Origin: an uncultured Kordiimonas sp.
Lineage (GTDB): Bacteria; Pseudomonadota; Alphaproteobacteria; Sphingomonadales; Kordiimonadaceae
DNA length: 49,996 nucleotides
Direction: 5' to 3'
Assembly: GCA_947492375.1 (NCBI GenBank)
Contig: CANLMI010000007.1
Span: forward strand, 1 to 49,996
Shown here: positions 1-8,093 of the stretch, one piece after another
Numbering within the stretch: the stretch's first letter is position 1
Layout of the letters: each line of letters starts with the position of its first letter
Notes under the pieces: model-generated
Seen by the model: only the letters and a program-made list of their open reading frames with translations
What the model was told of the DNA's origin: nothing
The model's database searches: none
Made by a program: the position numbers and the translations under genes

Positions 1-77
1 CAATGAACTGCTGCCATGGAACTTCAGCGATAATCGGCTGGAAGTAGCCGCTTAAGGGCTTTGATCGGGCGCTTACT
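1..77. repeat. Terminal overlap of a circular contig (copy 1; copy 2 is 49920-49996)
   Basis: Bases 1-77 are identical to bases 49920-49996. This is an assembly overlap that closes the molecule, not a biological terminal repeat: the sequence is the last codons of IS66 tnpC, the IS66 right end and one base of target sequence. An exact overlap of 77 is what a de Bruijn assembler leaves on a circular contig with k = 77. The unique circle is 49,919 bp. Confidence 0.95.
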
Positions 78-234
78 CATCTTCTGACATCGCATCTTCA
101 AAGAAGGCTCCAACTATTTCCGCTTCTACTGGATCAAACTCTACTGACAGGCCGACAGTTTCAAGGTCCTGCATCTTATCCATGATTGCGGTTTCTTCGC
201 GATCCAAAGCTGAATTAACTAATTCTTCTATCAT
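73..234 (-). pseudogene. traD-position small acidic protein, 3' end cut off by IS66
   Basis: The ATG at 234 overlaps the traE stop codon (ATGA), so the two genes are translationally coupled. The present frame codes for 53 residues (start MIEELVNSAL, end MSEDE) and stops on bases supplied by the IS66 right end. If IS66 and one copy of its 8-bp duplication are removed, the frame continues into 46883-46855 and ends at residue 60 (tail EDDALESAGD). That stop lies four bases before the traC ATG. The original order was therefore traE, this gene, traC, as traE-traD-traC in RP4. RP4 TraD is larger, so homology is not shown; only the position matches. No domain is recognised. Confidence 0.75.
77..84. 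repeat. Right copy of the IS66 8-bp target-site duplication
   Basis: TCATCTTC directly follows the IS66 right inverted repeat, whose outer bases are GGGCGCTTAC ending at 76. The same eight bases precede the left end at 46875-46882. IS66-family elements make 8-bp duplications, so this pair defines one insertion event across the contig junction. Confidence 0.93.
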
Positions 235-2288
235 TTTGCTGTCTCCTTCTCTTTTTCTGTTCGTCCAGTTTGATAATTAGGTCGGCCCTTTACATCTTGA
301 TAAGTTTGATCACATGTGGGGTAATTGCTGCAACCCCACCAGAATTTTCCTTTCTTTTTCGACACTCGCCGTGTGAGCCCATGACCACATGACATGCACT
401 TATGGATGGTCGAAACTGTGGGGGCTTTTTTACCGCCAGCAATTTTGACGGAACCGTCATTCGCTTTATCAACTTGTGTGCGGATAAATTCCTCTTGTTT
501 GGAGACAAAAGAAAGCAGCTCGGCTTCGTCGTTCTCTATATTTTTCAACACACGTTCATAGAGTGCCGTTAAAATCGGACTGGTCACTACTTTAGGCAAA
601 GCAGCTATCAAACTACGTCCAAGTGTCGTGCTGATGATCTGTTTTCCCTTTGCAGCAAGAAACTCACGGCGCTTCAATTCGGAAACGATAGAAGCCCATG
701 TTGCAGGGGTTCCGATACCGTCACCATCTTGCAGTATTTTTCTGATCTCTGGATCGTCTATTTCTTTGTGAATGTTTTTCATGGCTCGCATAAGTGAGCC
801 TTCAGTATAGCGGGAAGGAGCTTTTGTCTTTGCGGCCTTCTTGAAGCTATTTTGGCAGTACACAGCCTGATTATTTGCCATTGCTGGAAGCGATTGATCA
901 TCATTAGCGTTTTTATCATCGTCTTCATCTTGATAAACGTCACGCCAACCATTGACGGTCACCACTTTACCTGATGTAGCAAAATTTTCATCGGCAATTT
1001 GAATTTCCACAGCTGTATTCAAAAATTCATGCAGCGGATAAAACTGTGCAAGATACGCCCGAACTATCAACTGATACAATTTACTCTCTTTATCACTGAG
1101 TTGACTTATATCGGCTTTGTTCATTGTCGGAATAATGCCGTGGTGAGCTGTTACCTTTTTATCATTCCATGTTTTAGACTTAATCTGAGGATCAGCCTTA
1201 TCGATAAAATGCGTCCACGCAGACATATTATGACGTAAGGCATCAAGGATAGCAGGTGCATCTGAGTGCTGGCTTTCAGGGAGATATGAACAGTCAGTGC
1301 GTGGGTAAGATGTTAGTTTGTGGGTTTCGTACAAGCTTTGACAAACCTTCAAGGTTTCCTCCGCTGTAAAGCCATGCTTATTCGATGCAAGAAGCGAAAT
1401 ATCAGAAAGCGACAATGAAAGCGGCTGATTTTGCTTTTTGGTTTTCTGCTCATACTTTGAGATAACACCAGCTTGACCTTGGAGTTTAGATACCAAGTTG
1501 TCGGCAATGGTTCCATCTAACAGGCGATTTTCGCTGTCCAAGCCAATTTGATCATCGCCAGGTTGCCACTTAGCTACGAAAGCGCTGTCTTTATAAGAAA
1601 ACTCGGCTTCAATTTTAAAGAAGTCTTTTGGTTTGAAATTTTCAATTTCTTTATCCCGCATGACAACAAGATTAAGTGTCGGTGTTTGTACTCGCCCTAC
1701 AGTCAGCACAGACCGACTTCCCCCACGTTCTGCACGTAAGGTAAAAGCCCGACTAAGGTTCATGCCAATTAACCAGTCAGCCCGTTGGCGACCTCGCGCA
1801 GCTTCAGCCCAACCTAAATAATCATCATTGTTTTTAAGTTTATTCAGGCCGCGTTCAATTGATACCTTGTCTTGAGCTGATACCCAAAAACGGGAAACAG
1901 GCTTGTTATTGTCACAATGCAATAAAACATCATCAACAAGTAACTGGCCTTCTCGATCTGGATCACCAGCATGGACTATTGAATCTGCTTGTCGGACAAG
2001 TTTTTTGATAATATTGAGCTGTGATTTCGTATCAGTCTTCGGGTTTAAAACCCATTCTTCAGGAATAATTGGTAACTCTTCAGTACGCCAAAGTTTCTTT
2101 CCCGCTTTGTTTCTTGGTACGTCTTCCGGTGTATATTCGTCGGGTTCTGCAAGCTCAAACATATGCCCAAAACACCAGGTAATGGTGTCACTACCACATT
2201 CAATAAAGCCTTGTCCTTTATTGGTGGTTCCGAGAACGGCTGCAATTGCTTTTGCAACACTTGGTTTTTCAGCAATGAATAAACGCAT
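231..2288 (-). CDS. traE: TraE, DNA topoisomerase III (type IA)
   Basis: A 685-residue type IA topoisomerase of the plasmid TraE/TopB group, which passes single strands and helps decatenate or process plasmid DNA during replication and transfer. Visible motifs are the Toprim start (AEKPSVAKAI), the acidic Toprim motif (AGDPDREGQL), the active-site tyrosine context (TSYPRTDCSYL) and a C-terminal zinc ribbon (CMSCG ... CSNYPTC). The start is the ATG at 2288, preceded by AGGAG; a frame extension to 2309 adds seven residues without a better ribosome site. It lies between traF and the traD-position gene, exactly as in RP4. It overlaps the next gene by four bases. Confidence 0.92.
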   Translation of the reverse strand: MRLFIAEKPSVAKAIAAVLGTTNKGQGFIECGSDTITWCFGHMFELAEPDEYTPEDVPRNKAGKKLWRTEELPIIPEEWVLNPKTDTKSQLNIIKKLVRQADSIVHAGDPDREGQLLVDDVLLHCDNNKPVSRFWVSAQDKVSIERGLNKLKNNDDYLGWAEAARGRQRADWLIGMNLSRAFTLRAERGGSRSVLTVGRVQTPTLNLVVMRDKEIENFKPKDFFKIEAEFSYKDSAFVAKWQPGDDQIGLDSENRLLDGTIADNLVSKLQGQAGVISKYEQKTKKQNQPLSLSLSDISLLASNKHGFTAEETLKVCQSLYETHKLTSYPRTDCSYLPESQHSDAPAILDALRHNMSAWTHFIDKADPQIKSKTWNDKKVTAHHGIIPTMNKADISQLSDKESKLYQLIVRAYLAQFYPLHEFLNTAVEIQIADENFATSGKVVTVNGWRDVYQDEDDDKNANDDQSLPAMANNQAVYCQNSFKKAAKTKAPSRYTEGSLMRAMKNIHKEIDDPEIRKILQDGDGIGTPATWASIVSELKRREFLAAKGKQIISTTLGRSLIAALPKVVTSPILTALYERVLKNIENDEAELLSFVSKQEEFIRTQVDKANDGSVKIAGGKKAPTVSTIHKCMSCGHGLTRRVSKKKGKFWWGCSNYPTCDQTYQDVKGRPNYQTGRTEKEKETAK

Positions 2289-2309
2289 AAATACTCCTAA
2301 AAAAAGCAA

Positions 2310-2846
2310 TTACCAAAGCCATAAAGGGCGAATTACATTCTTGATTTGTCCTTCATTTATTGGTCCAAAATATCGGGCATCAAACGATGTGCTGACAGTA
2401 TCAGACATCAACAATAGCTGGTCACTCGTAAGCGTATGTTTGTTCATATTGAGTTGCGGAAGTGGTCGGCCGAAACCATCTGCAACAATTGGGCGGCTAA
2501 GAGGAAGGGGTTTTACACCTACGGTAACACCTTGTTCGGATATGCTGATAACATCACCAGGAACACCAAGGACACGTTTCATCAAATATCCGTAATTGCC
2601 AGGACATAGGCCATAGTCTAAGTAGCCACGCTCTTTAGCGGTCGCAAACAATTCGGTATCTGGTGGACAAAGAATGACATAAGCACCCTTTGTTATAGGT
2701 TTGTCAGTAACCATATAGATACCGAGTGGAATACTTTCTGTTGTATTCACGCGAAACCCTATCAGAAAGCAAAGTGCACCAAGGACTAATAGACCTACGC
2801 CGCCGATTGCCAAAAATGATAAGGATTTCCAAATTCGGATTTTCAC
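2310..2846 (-). CDS. traF: TraF, pilin maturation protease (S26 signal-peptidase-like)
   Basis: A 178-residue membrane-anchored serine protease, the same length as RP4 TraF as I recall it. In RP4 this enzyme trims and cyclises the TrbC pilin. One N-terminal membrane segment (residues 9-31) is followed by the catalytic Ser38 in ESIPLGIY and Lys90 in YLMKRVLGVPGD, the Ser/Lys dyad of S26 peptidases. The C-terminus (FDARYFGPI) matches the conserved box E of the family. The gene overlaps the end of traG by four bases. Its likely substrate is the TrbC encoded at 15373. Confidence 0.92.
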   Translation of the reverse strand: MKIRIWKSLSFLAIGGVGLLVLGALCFLIGFRVNTTESIPLGIYMVTDKPITKGAYVILCPPDTELFATAKERGYLDYGLCPGNYGYLMKRVLGVPGDVISISEQGVTVGVKPLPLSRPIVADGFGRPLPQLNMNKHTLTSDQLLLMSDTVSTSFDARYFGPINEGQIKNVIRPLWLW

Positions 2847-4750
2847 AATTTTATTGCCTCTTCAGGATCGGAGACACGGTGCAAAACATCGCTTTTGCTT
2901 GGAGCACTGATGCTGGCACGTTTAAGGAAAATTGGATCTTGGAAATACAGAGGTTGCTTGCCATAAATTGCGGGATAACCAGCAACATACACAACCATAT
3001 CGCCAGCTTCTTCAATGTCACCATCTGCACTCTTTTGAGGGGCTGGCATTCTTAGACATTCATCGGCTGTCAGTAATGGTCGCTGCACCTCTTGAGTAGT
3101 TTTGGAAACATTACCTTGAAAAGCGGCAGTACGCTTTCCACTGGTCGTAACCTGCTCTTTTACGACAGTTGTTTGTCCGGTTAATCTAGACAAATGCTCT
3201 GCGGTTTCAATTCTGTTTGGTGGATAAGCATTTTGAACATGGCAGTTGGACGTAATACTTTCGTCGTGACCGTAGCCATTTTCCCTGCTTTTTAATTGAT
3301 TTATGTCTTGGCAGATCAAATAACATTTGATCCCATATCCAGCGACAAAAGCGAGCGATTCCTGAAGGATTTCAAGTTTCCCTAAACTTGGGAACTCATC
3401 GAGCATCATAAGCAGTCGGTGCTTATAATTGGCTACAGGACGCCCATTTTCAAATTCCATACCATCGGCTAAAAGCCGAACAACCATGTTAACCAGAATA
3501 CGAACAAGCGGCTTCAGGCGTTCTTTATCATTAGGTTGTGTAACCACATAGAGACTAACTGGATTGTCACTATGCATTAGATCTTTGATTTTAAATTCGG
3601 ACTTACTGACGGCTCTTGCGACAACCGGATCTCGATAGAGAGAGAGATATGTTTTCACTGTCGATAAAACGGAACCGGCTTCCTCTTCCGGGCGGTCCAT
3701 CTGGTCCCTTGCGGCTGGCCCAACAGTGGGATGATTGATACCGTCATAGTGACTATAGGTAATCATTTCCATCCATAGTTCACCTGTATCATGTTCAGGA
3801 TCAGAAAGCATTGCGTCAATAGTAGGCAAAGTCGCGCGAGTGCCTTCATTCTTCGCTTTATAAAGAGCATGAAGAATAACACCGACTAAAAGCGAAAACG
3901 ATGTTTTCTGCCAGTGTGTGTTTATTCCTTTACCGTCTGGATCAACGATTAGGGTTACGAGGTTTTGAACGTCTCCAACTTCATTCTCTGTTTCGAGACG
4001 AATTTCATCTAAAGGGTTCCAGCATACGCCACAATCACTTGACGCAGGTTCAAAGCGCAAAACCTTATTGTTTGCATGTTGCTTTCGCCATCCGGCTGTT
4101 AAAGCCCACAATTCGCCTTTTAGATCTGTAACGAATGCACTATTTGGCCATGAAAGCAAAGTGGGAATAACAAGTCCTACACCTTTACCGGAACGTGTTG
4201 GGGCATAAGTCAAAACATGCTCTGGTCCGTTATGCCTTAGATAGTGAATCTTTCCCTTCTCATCCTGCCAGGCACCAACATAAACACCTGATTGAGTTGG
4301 TGCTGTCTTACCAGAAGACTTACCAAGCATCTTTTGATCGCGAGGCAATAATCCTGCTGCTTGTATATCTTCTTTATTTGCCCATCGTGCAGAACCATGA
4401 AGATATTCGTTTGGTTTAGAGGAATTGCTGGAAATCACTTTCATGATGGCAACAATGATAAGCCCAATGGCCGTTACGACCATACCTGCGCCCCCTGCCC
4501 GGATGAATGAGTCTGGATAACTTGCATTCCAATCACCTGCCCAAACAAAGATAGACCAAGGCGGGTACACACCAAGTAAGTTTGATCCAAGAGATTCCTG
4601 ATACTGGAAGGCGTGCGCGAAATATTGAGTAGCCACTTGGACACCAGCAATAATGCAAGCAATGCTTATAACTGCATACAGGCCATTTGTTTTAGGTTTG
4701 GAAGCTCTGACCTGTGGCCCTACCGCATTATTGACTTTGCTTTTTCTCAT
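2843..4750 (-). CDS. traG: TraG, type IV coupling protein (VirD4 family)
   Basis: A 635-residue inner-membrane ATPase that links the relaxosome to the mating channel. Two N-terminal membrane segments (about residues 23-45 and 85-105) precede the nucleotide-binding domain. Walker A is APTRSGKGVGLVIP and Walker B is LLMMLDEFPSLG. The length equals RP4 TraG. It overlaps traI upstream (ATGA at 4747-4750) and traF downstream, so traI-traG-traF are translationally coupled. Confidence 0.95.
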   Translation of the reverse strand: MRKSKVNNAVGPQVRASKPKTNGLYAVISIACIIAGVQVATQYFAHAFQYQESLGSNLLGVYPPWSIFVWAGDWNASYPDSFIRAGGAGMVVTAIGLIIVAIMKVISSNSSKPNEYLHGSARWANKEDIQAAGLLPRDQKMLGKSSGKTAPTQSGVYVGAWQDEKGKIHYLRHNGPEHVLTYAPTRSGKGVGLVIPTLLSWPNSAFVTDLKGELWALTAGWRKQHANNKVLRFEPASSDCGVCWNPLDEIRLETENEVGDVQNLVTLIVDPDGKGINTHWQKTSFSLLVGVILHALYKAKNEGTRATLPTIDAMLSDPEHDTGELWMEMITYSHYDGINHPTVGPAARDQMDRPEEEAGSVLSTVKTYLSLYRDPVVARAVSKSEFKIKDLMHSDNPVSLYVVTQPNDKERLKPLVRILVNMVVRLLADGMEFENGRPVANYKHRLLMMLDEFPSLGKLEILQESLAFVAGYGIKCYLICQDINQLKSRENGYGHDESITSNCHVQNAYPPNRIETAEHLSRLTGQTTVVKEQVTTSGKRTAAFQGNVSKTTQEVQRPLLTADECLRMPAPQKSADGDIEEAGDMVVYVAGYPAIYGKQPLYFQDPIFLKRASISAPSKSDVLHRVSDPEEAIKL

Positions 4751-6948
4751 CGTCGCCTTACTCCTGACTTTCTAACTATGTTAGTATCTGTAATTGTGAC
4801 GGTATCCCCTATTCTGGCTCGCTTTAAAGTGCGTGCAGTCTTCTCGTTTACAGGGCAAACCAATATTTCATTGTCAATTTTCAGCAAGGTAAGCGAGTTA
4901 TTATTAATTTTTCGCAATCCTTGGTATATCGCAGTACCTCTCTCACTATCATATACTCTATGAGCCGATATATCGAAACCTTTATTTCGTTTTTCTTCTC
5001 TCTCTGCGACATATGCTTTGGCAGATGCCAAAGTTTCAGTGGTTATTCCTGCCCTAATGCTATCCCGTCGCAATGTGTCAGCTCGTTCTTTTCCTTTGTG
5101 CTCCAAGTCACCAGAAACATTACGCGGCAATAACACTTGACTTCGGTTGGCGATACGAACCACACCGAGTTCGGACAGTCCTCGCAAACGGTTTTGGGAT
5201 TGGGGCGGCGGTTTTCGTCCAAGCTTGCTAATGCCAGGCTTGGCGATGTGTTCATTTGATCGGTTGAAAACTCCGTTTCCTGCTCCTGACCTTCCTGCTG
5301 ATCCGGCGTTCCTTCCGTTCCGGTCGGCAATTCCTCGTCCAGCATCGCCAATGCCCCTGCTATCAGCTCGTCGTCTGAACTGTTCTGATCGTTTTCTTCT
5401 TCGCTCATGATTATTCTCCTTCTGTTGAATGTAATCAGCTCGCTTTTTATCTAAAGCGGCATCTGTAAATGTGATAGATTTGTCTAATTGAGCGGCAGCA
5501 AGAATGACGTGAGCTTTAAATTCTGCACTCCCGTTTATCTCAAGACGCTTGCCGTATTTATCGACCGCAATTTTTAATGCTTCAGTGACACCGCCAAGTG
5601 AGAGATCATGTGAAAGCTTGAGCTTTTCACCGTCATCACGGATGCCAGTTTTATAGATTATGGTGCCTTCTTTGGTAATGTTATCCAAATCAACAACTTC
5701 AAGAGGGTTGCCTTGCTCTTTACCCCTAATGTGATTTCCGGTTTTGGCTTCTTTTGAGGCACCCCTAGCACGCAGGGCATCAAGAGCCTCCACATTACCC
5801 TCTAATGATTTTTGCTGTAACCAATCAGCCCAGGCTTGGCGCTCATAGCGTTTGTTAAGTTTGGCATACTCACGCTTATATTCTGCATGGATGGCTTTCA
5901 AATCAGCCTGTAATGATTTATATGCCTGATTATAGAGAAGCTTCTTATTTAGAGGCGATTCACCCATTAACTTAATAGCTGATCGCCGTAATTTGTTTGC
6001 GCGTTTACGTGCTGCTATTTTTCGAGCCTTACTTTGTCGTGCTCGATCAAATGCTTTTTTGCGATCTGAAGAAAAGCCTTCTTGTTCACTAAGGTACTGT
6101 TCAAAAAGCTTGCTGGTATCAATGCCTGAAGCAAGAGGACGTTTATCATATTTAGCGGCCCCATTCTTCTGCGGCGCATTCTTACTTGGCAGGAACGCCC
6201 CTAATCGTTCTTCAAGTTTCGGTTTTGAAAAATTACGATCTATAGAGCTGGCTTTGACTTGTAATCCGTCTGCGGTTTCAAAGACCAGACCATTTCCTTT
6301 CTGCTTCACAGACAATCCATGCTTTTCAATCGCCTCGTGAAACGATTTCCAGTCATTCGCCTGTTGCATTTCAGGAAGGCATTCTCGCCGCATCCAAGTA
6401 ACCAAGCTTTCAATACCTGAATGACGTTCCATGTCATTCGCCCGGCCTTCACTTAGCGATATTTCAGCAACGTGATTATCTTGTTCAAGATTGAACTCAG
6501 TTTCCAAGACCGAACAAATTTCACCAAGTGTTCGATAAGATTGGAAAGGATCGTGCTGCGTGAGTTTCTTAGGGTGAATTTTATTTATGGCTAAATGGAA
6601 ATGAAGATTATCGGTATCGGTATGTAAAACACTCACTCGTTGATGTTCAGAATAACCGAGACTTTCAACGATACGTTCTTCAATAGCGTTCAGGGTTTCT
6701 TCATCGGGGTTCTCCCCTGCCCTGAAACTAACTACCAGGTGAAATGTTTTATCACTTTTGGATCGTGTGTTTGAATGCTGTGTTGCAAGCACTTCAGCAA
6801 TAACTGCTTTGAGTGTTTCAGCATCACAATTGGAGACTTTAATATTCCCTACTCGTTCAAGCTTTGCTTGATCGTCTGTCAGGTAATTTACCAATTCGGC
6901 AAAATCAGACTTGCCAAGAGAACGCATCGGTATGTGTTTTGCTATCAC
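4747..6948 (-). CDS. traI: TraI, MOBP relaxase
   Basis: A 733-residue relaxase that nicks oriT and remains bound to the 5' end of the transferred strand. The catalytic tyrosine is Tyr22 (ELVNYLTDDQ), the same position as in RP4 TraI. The metal-binding motif III is HTDTDNLHFHL, with His109, His116 and His118. A long basic and coiled middle region (about 280-400) and a low-complexity Arg/Gly-rich stretch (about 510-570) follow. That stretch coincides with the overprinted traH gene, which explains its odd composition. A KorB operator lies 24 bp upstream of the start. The stop overlaps the traG start. Confidence 0.95.
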   Translation of the reverse strand: MIAKHIPMRSLGKSDFAELVNYLTDDQAKLERVGNIKVSNCDAETLKAVIAEVLATQHSNTRSKSDKTFHLVVSFRAGENPDEETLNAIEERIVESLGYSEHQRVSVLHTDTDNLHFHLAINKIHPKKLTQHDPFQSYRTLGEICSVLETEFNLEQDNHVAEISLSEGRANDMERHSGIESLVTWMRRECLPEMQQANDWKSFHEAIEKHGLSVKQKGNGLVFETADGLQVKASSIDRNFSKPKLEERLGAFLPSKNAPQKNGAAKYDKRPLASGIDTSKLFEQYLSEQEGFSSDRKKAFDRARQSKARKIAARKRANKLRRSAIKLMGESPLNKKLLYNQAYKSLQADLKAIHAEYKREYAKLNKRYERQAWADWLQQKSLEGNVEALDALRARGASKEAKTGNHIRGKEQGNPLEVVDLDNITKEGTIIYKTGIRDDGEKLKLSHDLSLGGVTEALKIAVDKYGKRLEINGSAEFKAHVILAAAQLDKSITFTDAALDKKRADYIQQKENNHERRRKRSEQFRRRADSRGIGDAGRGIADRNGRNAGSAGRSGAGNGVFNRSNEHIAKPGISKLGRKPPPQSQNRLRGLSELGVVRIANRSQVLLPRNVSGDLEHKGKERADTLRRDSIRAGITTETLASAKAYVAEREEKRNKGFDISAHRVYDSERGTAIYQGLRKINNNSLTLLKIDNEILVCPVNEKTARTLKRARIGDTVTITDTNIVRKSGVRRR
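5043..5408 (-). CDS. traH: TraH, acidic relaxosome protein overprinted inside traI
   Basis: A 121-residue acidic protein in a different frame, wholly inside the 3' half of traI. Its ATG at 5408 has a strong Shine-Dalgarno (GAAGGAG, 7-base spacing) in the middle of traI, which is hard to explain unless the frame is translated. The N-terminus is Asp/Glu-rich. The C-terminal third has a cysteine pattern (CEDCPNSVWF, then CYCRVMFLVTW). RP4 encodes its acidic TraH, which stabilises the relaxosome, in the same place and manner. Length (about 120) and geometry agree. Homology by alignment was not checked. Confidence 0.8.
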   Translation of the reverse strand: MSEEENDQNSSDDELIAGALAMLDEELPTGTEGTPDQQEGQEQETEFSTDQMNTSPSLALASLDENRRPNPKTVCEDCPNSVWFVSPTEVKCYCRVMFLVTWSTKEKNELTHCDGIALGQE

Positions 6949-6971
6949 TCAAAAATACTCCGTGAGTAAAT

Positions 6972-6984
6972 TTTAGCGGCTAAA
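6972..6984. promoter_or_regulatory. KorB operator (OB), traJ/traI junction
   Basis: TTTAGCGGCTAAA matches the RP4 KorB operator TTTAGCSGCTAAA perfectly. It contains the traJ stop codon and lies 24 bp upstream of the traI ATG. KorB bound here could repress traI expression or act at a distance by sliding along DNA. Confidence 0.9.
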
Positions 6985-7357
6985 ATTTGGAGTGGTCAGC
7001 TCGGGGCCTAACAACCTGTGACATAACCAATCCCATTTCATCTTGGGTGTTTTCGATTTTGGATAAGACAGCCCTTATTAAATCTTCGCCATACTCCAAT
7101 GTTCTTTCATCATTGGTTAGCCACAATTTTAACAAGCCACCCAAACGGCCAAGGTCGCCATTAATTTTAGCCAGCTCTCTCACCTTTTCATAATCGACAA
7201 TTCCAGAAATTTTATACCCCTGCCCGACCTCGCGCAGATAACAAGCTACTGTCATTCCAGCTTGTTCCGCTTGGCGTTCAATTATCTCTCGTTCTTCAGG
7301 CAAAACAGGAACACGCAAATGATGGTTTCTGCGTCTTTTGGGTTTGTCTTTTGCCAT
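6980..7357 (-). CDS. traJ: TraJ, oriT-recognition protein
   Basis: A 125-residue basic DNA-binding protein that binds the palindrome beside nic and recruits TraI. The start is the ATG at 7357 with Shine-Dalgarno TAGGAG at 8 bases (protein start MAKDKPKRRR). The same frame stays open to 7504, but that extension runs through oriT and nic and is not credible coding. Ribbon-helix-helix features are visible (HHLRVPVLPEEREIIERQA, then the MTVACYLREVG helix). RP4 TraJ has nearly the same length (123, from memory). It is transcribed divergently from traK. Confidence 0.92.
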   Translation of the reverse strand: MAKDKPKRRRNHHLRVPVLPEEREIIERQAEQAGMTVACYLREVGQGYKISGIVDYEKVRELAKINGDLGRLGGLLKLWLTNDERTLEYGEDLIRAVLSKIENTQDEMGLVMSQVVRPRADHSKF

Positions 7358-7436
7358 ACGATTACTCCTAAAATGTACGGTAGTGCATGGCCTCGCAGAG
7401 CAGGAAAATTTTGAGCACTTGTTGCGAATATAATTT

Positions 7437-7470
7437 GTAATGTTAGCTAACATTACCCATCCTGCCCGTG
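7437..7470 (+). other. oriT: oriT core: TraJ-binding palindrome and nic site
   Basis: A perfect 20-bp palindrome (GTAATGTTAG/CTAACATTAC, 7437-7456) is followed by CCATCCTG|CCCGTG. This matches the IncP nic consensus YATCCTG|Y, so the cut is predicted between 7464 and 7465 on the plus strand. The nick lies 8 bases from the palindrome edge, the spacing I recall between the TraJ site and nic in RP4. The plus strand from 7465 would enter first, with traK leading and traJ-traI last. Confidence 0.9.
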
Positions 7471-7630
7471 CTACGCAGTTCATTACACCAGAGTAAGTAT
7501 GCATTCAGCAAAATCATTATACAACTGTTAATGCACTACTTTCGTTATTTTTCCCGTATTTCTTGAAAAATGCGATAAAATAGCGCGTTATTGTAAATTA
7601 ACAGTGATGTAACAGCGTTATAATAGCGTG

Positions 7631-7658
7631 TTTACAGTTAATAAAAATCCTGTATAGT
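7631..7658 (+). promoter_or_regulatory. traK promoter
   Basis: TTTACA (7631-7636), a 16-base spacer and TATAGT (7653-7658) form a good sigma-70 promoter. The predicted start of transcription is near 7665, just upstream of the traK ATG. The flanking 7500-7630 is very A+T-rich with repeated GCGTTA-like words, as expected for the TraK-wrapped part of oriT. Confidence 0.6.
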
Positions 7659-7703
7659 GGATTGCATAATACAACATCGTCTAATCAATCGAGTTTTTCA
7701 GAT

Positions 7704-8093
7704 ATGCCAAAACCCTATATCGATGAATTAGCCTCATGGGTTAAGAAGCGAAATGCAACACGCCCTCGGCAAGATCGAGCTGCAGTAGAGTTTTTAGCAG
7801 TGAAGAAAGATATTATTGCTGCATTGAATGCTGGTTATACAAAGAAGACCATATGGGAACATATGCATGAAACAGGTAAAATAACATCACGTTATGAAAC
7901 CTTTCTGAAGCATATCAAAAAGCATATTTCTGATTCCGCACTTGAGGAACAAGAAAAGCCCCAGGAACAACCAACTCAGGAAACACCCCCTACTCCGGCT
8001 AAAGATACAAGTTCGGTGAAACAACCGGATAAGGATAAATCAATATCCGGTTTCGAGTTTAATGCAAAACCATCCAAAGAGGATTTAATCTAA
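7704..8093 (+). CDS. traK: TraK, oriT-binding accessory protein
   Basis: A 129-residue basic protein that in RP4 wraps the oriT DNA downstream of nic and enhances relaxosome formation. The start MPKPYIDELASWVKKR closely resembles my recollection of RP4 TraK, and GYTKKTIWEHMHETGK is the conserved core. The tail is Pro/Gln-rich and ends in GFEFNAKPSKEDLI. I chose the ATG at 7704 over an upstream TTG at 7662 because 7662 falls at or before the predicted transcription start and the family begins at MPK. The stop abuts traL. Confidence 0.88.
   Translation: MPKPYIDELASWVKKRNATRPRQDRAAVEFLAVKKDIIAALNAGYTKKTIWEHMHETGKITSRYETFLKHIKKHISDSALEEQEKPQEQPTQETPPTPAKDTSSVKQPDKDKSISGFEFNAKPSKEDLI

Noticed and set aside
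1-77. Terminal 77-bp repeat as a linear-plasmid or phage end
   Set aside because: It lies inside IS66, is direct rather than inverted, and its length suits assembly overlap of a circle.
1903-2595. A 230-codon plus-strand frame opposite traE/traF
   Set aside because: It lies antisense to two clearly recognised genes, has no ribosome site and no family features.
6980-7504. Longer traJ frame starting near 7504
   Set aside because: The extension runs through nic and the palindrome; the ATG at 7357 has a strong ribosome site and matches family length.
7662-8093. traK starting at the TTG at 7662
   Set aside because: It lies at the predicted transcription start, and the family begins at MPK, the ATG at 7704.
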